From positions 682,001 through 746,000 of the forward strand of contig PUFA01000022.1 of the NCBI GenBank assembly GCA_003508835.1: DNA of 64,000 nt, read 5' to 3'. The translations under genes were made by a program, and so were the position numbers. How positions within the stretch are numbered: position 1 is the stretch's first letter; each line of letters begins with the position of its first letter. This DNA comes from Eonycteris spelaea (taxonomy: Eukaryota; Chordata; Mammalia; Chiroptera; Pteropodidae). The notes under the pieces were generated by a model. It made no database searches, was not told the DNA's origin, and saw only the letters and a program-made list of their open reading frames with translations. Positions 60,451 through 64,000 of the stretch are shown here, in pieces.

Positions 60451-61989
60451 TGATTCCTGCGCTCTCAGGAGAACTTGAAAATCTTATGCAGAAGCTGATT
60501 TTTGTTTGAGGTTGATGGCGAAATGATACGCAGAGATGAGCAATACGTGACTTCGTGTGTGCCATGAGCACGTCGGGCTGGGGAGCAGAAGACTGCTTTC
60601 TTCAGTTTCTTGGTAGAAGAAACCAGTCTTCTTTACTGTCTGCGTTTTTAAATTGTACTCATCATTTTTGCTTAACCAAGACTTAATTATAAATATGATT
60701 GTGAATTTAATATTTACATACATAGAACTTTCAAAGAAATCAGATACTTTACAGTAAAACTGAATTCTTCAAAAACACTTTCAGTCGGGGAATATATGTA
60801 CAATTGTTTATATATATTCTGAAGCACACACATTTGTCTGCTACCCTGCCTTATTACTTGGGGTAATCTTAATCGATATGTAGTTTTACATGTATTTACC
60901 TTAGGACCAGATATTAATTTTGTTATTTTTATGGAACATGATTATATATCTAGTTACTAAGTTCATATACATAAAACCTTAAATCCATTTCTGTATTTAC
61001 CACATAAATATATATTTAAATATGTTAAATATCAAATTCATTTCAGGAAAGGAATGCGATTATCTATTTTGACATTACCACAGACTTTTTTTTTATAACA
61101 AAATACATTTTCTATCTTAGAGCATTGAAATCCTTGGCAGTTAGAAAGCATAAAACATTTCAGAGCAGAGTCAATGTTTTACTTAAAATGTTCGTGGGGT
61201 GATGTTTAGATGTTTACTTTTTAGGCATCAGTGTCTCCACAGTCACTTCTGTTCGTGCATTTTTGATTATCTTGTGGGAGCTGTTGGATAGTGAAGTTTG
61301 GGGTGGGGGGGGTGGCATGCTCGCTATGATCAGTTATGTTGAATCCAAACCACAGTTTTAAAGGTTGGAGTAATGGAACGATTTGGAGATTTCCACAGAC
61401 GTCTTGATCTCTCTTTGCTGCATGGTAACGGACATGGCCATTTTACTGGTATTTTTCACTCTTTTTCTGTGCCTACCCCGTTTTTGTGTGCTACCTCATT
61501 GTGTAACTCCGCAGCTGCATATGATGGTCTTTGAATTTCTTCTGTCTACTGGAAATCTGAACTGTCTTTGATAAGGACTTAGCTCGCAGTCATTCACGTT
61601 TGGATCTCAGGGAAGAGCACATATATTTTCCTACAACCTAGCACCTCGCTCTTTGGTGACCCAAGACAATAGTTCCCGATGCTACCAGGACTGCTTTCTG
61701 GCCTGTCCTCAGATACTTAGAAATATATTTATTACCATTTTGAATATGAAGCCTTTTATAACTTTAGAAAGTTTCACTTTTGTCTTTTCGTTGTGAGAAA
61801 ATGATTTTTTTAAAAAAAAAGCTCTTTGAAAGGTTTATCTTGGACACTGTTCATGTAAAATAACCGACCATGTGTTAACTTATTTGAGTTTTTAATTAAG
61901 TTTTCAACCCTTTTTAGGTCATGCACACAAAAGTGATGTTAAGAAATTTTCTTACATTGAGTTTATACTTGCTTAGAGATTATTACGTC

Positions 61990-62170
61990 TCTTACTAATT
62001 TTTATTTAATGTGGGGTTTTGTTAGTGTAAAATTTAGTGTAGTTTTGCAGTATTTTTGAATTTGGGTGGAGGATTTTCTTAACGAACAATGGTGGTTCAT
62101 TTTACTATTCTTTCAACTTTCCTATATGTTTAAAATTTTTCGAAAGCTGGGAACATGAAAACAATTTGCT
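61990..62170 (+). mobile_element. Old L1 3' end fragment
   Basis: 'ttgaatttgggtggaggatt', 'cattttactattctttcaac', 'tttcctatatgtttaaaatt' resemble L1M 3' ends. Confidence 0.5.
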
Positions 62171-63249
62171 TTTCTTTGCGTTTTCATTGGTCCTTTCATC
62201 TTAGTCTGATTAATGTTCGCAAGAGAGTTAAAGTAGCTTTGCCATTTAGCTAATGTATGAGGAAATGAAGTCAAAGAAGTGTGAAATTCATGTTGTATTC
62301 TTTCTAGTTTTAACTTTAGTGAAGAAAAAGGTTGACTTTTGGTCCCAACACGTATGTTTGTTTTCTAAGGGTTTTTGGTGTTATAATTAAGTTTGAGCTT
62401 TTTGAAATAAAGTCTTACACATTTTGAAAATGATCAGAAAGAAGTAGACGGACACAGGAATTTTCTAGCCTGTTAGGAAACACAAGTATTTTAGATATAT
62501 TAAAAGGAGATCCTCCTCTCTCGCACTTCTACCAGTAATTACCTTTCGTTCCCAAGATAAAGGCTTGCAAAAACTTTTAACATTTCTTTCTTTGAGTTCA
62601 TGAAGAATCTCAATAGCTTCTTTCCTCTGTGCATCTTTTCTAAACAGGGATTAAAAGAAATTCACTCTACTCAGAGTTATAACTTCACCTTGGCTTGCGT
62701 GGGCTCGCAATATCCTTTGGCATCTGTGTGTGTTTTTGTGCAGACTGTAGCACTTGACATACGCTTAAGTTTAGTTTGTCATCTGGGTCAATTACGTCAA
62801 AATATTTTCCAGTTGAAATTTCCTCTCTGCTCTCTCTTGCTTTTGTCTGGAGTGCTATGCTAGATTAATTACCCCAGTAGACCGGGCTGCTGTACTTTAT
62901 GAACAACTGTTACTGATTCTGAAAGAAGGGTGGTTAGGCCTCTGACAAGGATTTTCAGCAAGTCCTTTATTAGCTGTCTTGGTGAGTACAGAAATGTAAT
63001 GGCGTAGTGTCCTTGACTTTGGGGGATATTTTTTCTGATACCTGTTTCAGAGAGGAATTGTACAAACTACATCCCATTTTTGGGAAAACCTGTATTTTCT
63101 TTAAAGCAGTGCACAATTTAAAGTAATTACTCTTCTTCATTGAACTAGAGCCCCTATCATTCTGTTATCAAAGGTACAAGATAATCCAAACTTGGTGTAA
63201 GCTCCAAGTTCATCTTTAAGCTTTTGGTTTTAAAATTATGTAGGCTAGG

Positions 63250-63480
63250 CTATAAGTCATAGAGCCTTCATTTTGCAGATATGCATGGAAAACTGCATAG
63301 ATAACCTCTTTTAAATCCCGAATGCTTTAAGGTTGGTGTCTTGGGTTACAAATAAGAATAGTGATGCTTAAGAAAGTGAAGTGACGTTTTCAGGGTCACA
63401 GTGGTGGTGATAGAACTGAAATTTGATCTCAGGACTTTGACTCTAGAGCCTGAGCTCTGAACTACTTGTATTACATGATC
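63250..63480 (-). repeat. MIR SINE fragment
   Basis: 'gaaagtgaagtgacgttttc', 'agggtcacagtggtggtgat', 'ttgactctagagcctgagct' match the reverse-oriented MIR. Confidence 0.6.
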
Positions 63481-63839
63481 CTCATTTTCCTTTTTTTTTT
63501 TTTTTTAATTAGTGTCCTGTGCTTTTTTTCATTAATTATACTAAGTTCCTGGAGGAGGTAGTTCAGGCAGGTTCAGGGAAGTGGAAAGATAGGTGTGTCT
63601 GGGGCCCAGTTTAAAAATAATTTTGTTTCACTAGGACAGAGAAAACAGAAAAGTAACATGGCTTTGGAGTGGAAGTCGGTTGCGTTAATAAGAAAGCATA
63701 ATCAACTGCTAAAGAAACAGGAACCTAAAGAATGAAATAGAGGTGCATGGGAAAAGTCTAGTGGTTGATTAATGTGGAGCTTGAAATTTACCTATTAGGT
63801 ATGACTTGTGCCCTGGAGATTGTGTTTCAGTGACAAGGG

Positions 63840-64000
63840 CACTAGGCGAAGGTTCCGATGGCTTTGGCTTGATTCCTAACCCTAGGACATCTGAGCACTG
63901 TGACCTTAAACAAGTCCTCTGCGTCTCAGTGTTTCTCATCTGTATAGGCTTTTTGAGGGGATGATGTTAAAAAGGTTAGTGAAGAAGCTTCGGAGGGCAG
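63840..64000 (+). repeat. MIR SINE (runs to window edge)
   Basis: 'gtgaccttaaacaagtcctc', 'tgcgtctcagtgtttctcat' and 'ctgtataggctttttgaggg' match the sense MIR core. Confidence 0.65.

Overview
This is nuclear DNA from a placental mammal. It has short coding exons separated by kilobase introns with GT/AG splice sites, a CpG-island promoter, and a background of old MIR, L2, L1, MER5, Tigger-like and MaLR-like repeats. Two L1 3' ends (near 29.9-30.1 kb and 47.8-48.2 kb) finish with a 'ttaaccartgYcacc..aataaaa' tail that I associate with bat L1 elements. Laurasiatheria, probably a bat, is therefore my best guess for the source; that is inference, and the class Mammalia is secure.

The window is the FGF2 - NUDT6 - SPATA5 (AFG2A) locus (human 4q28 arrangement). 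Bases 1-3061 are the last FGF2 intron. 3062-3247 is the terminal FGF2 coding exon on the + strand, followed by a long 3' UTR. NUDT6 lies on the - strand with five coding exons (19329 down to 3702); its last coding exon sits inside the FGF2 3' UTR, the classic FGF2/FGF-antisense pair. NUDT6 and SPATA5 are divergently arranged around a CpG-island promoter (about 18.93-20.13 kb), with ATGs 566 bp apart. SPATA5 exons 1-11 on the + strand run from 19895 to 60393 and cover about 693 codons: the N-domain, all of AAA module D1 and the start of D2. The remaining exons lie beyond the right edge. Bases 60394-64000 are intron 11.

FGF2 is a heparin-binding growth factor, NUDT6 a Nudix hydrolase and FGF2 antisense regulator, and SPATA5 an AAA+ ATPase of cytoplasmic pre-60S ribosome maturation. 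The main anomalies are single-base losses in G/C-rich runs of coding exons: SPATA5 exon 8 (near 32447), SPATA5 exon 9 (near 34593) and probably NUDT6 exon 1 (near 19190-19198). Splice sites and all other exons are intact and the genes are conserved, so I favour consensus indel errors over true gene loss. Other items are a GC-AG intron in NUDT6, a possible NUDT6 poly(A) signal inside the FGF2 exon acceptor, a full-length 5S rRNA retropseudogene, a strong CTCF-like site and unexpected intragenic CpG islands at 1.45-1.86 kb and 57.2-57.77 kb. I found no previously undescribed multi-gene system, CRISPR array or bacterial-type element.
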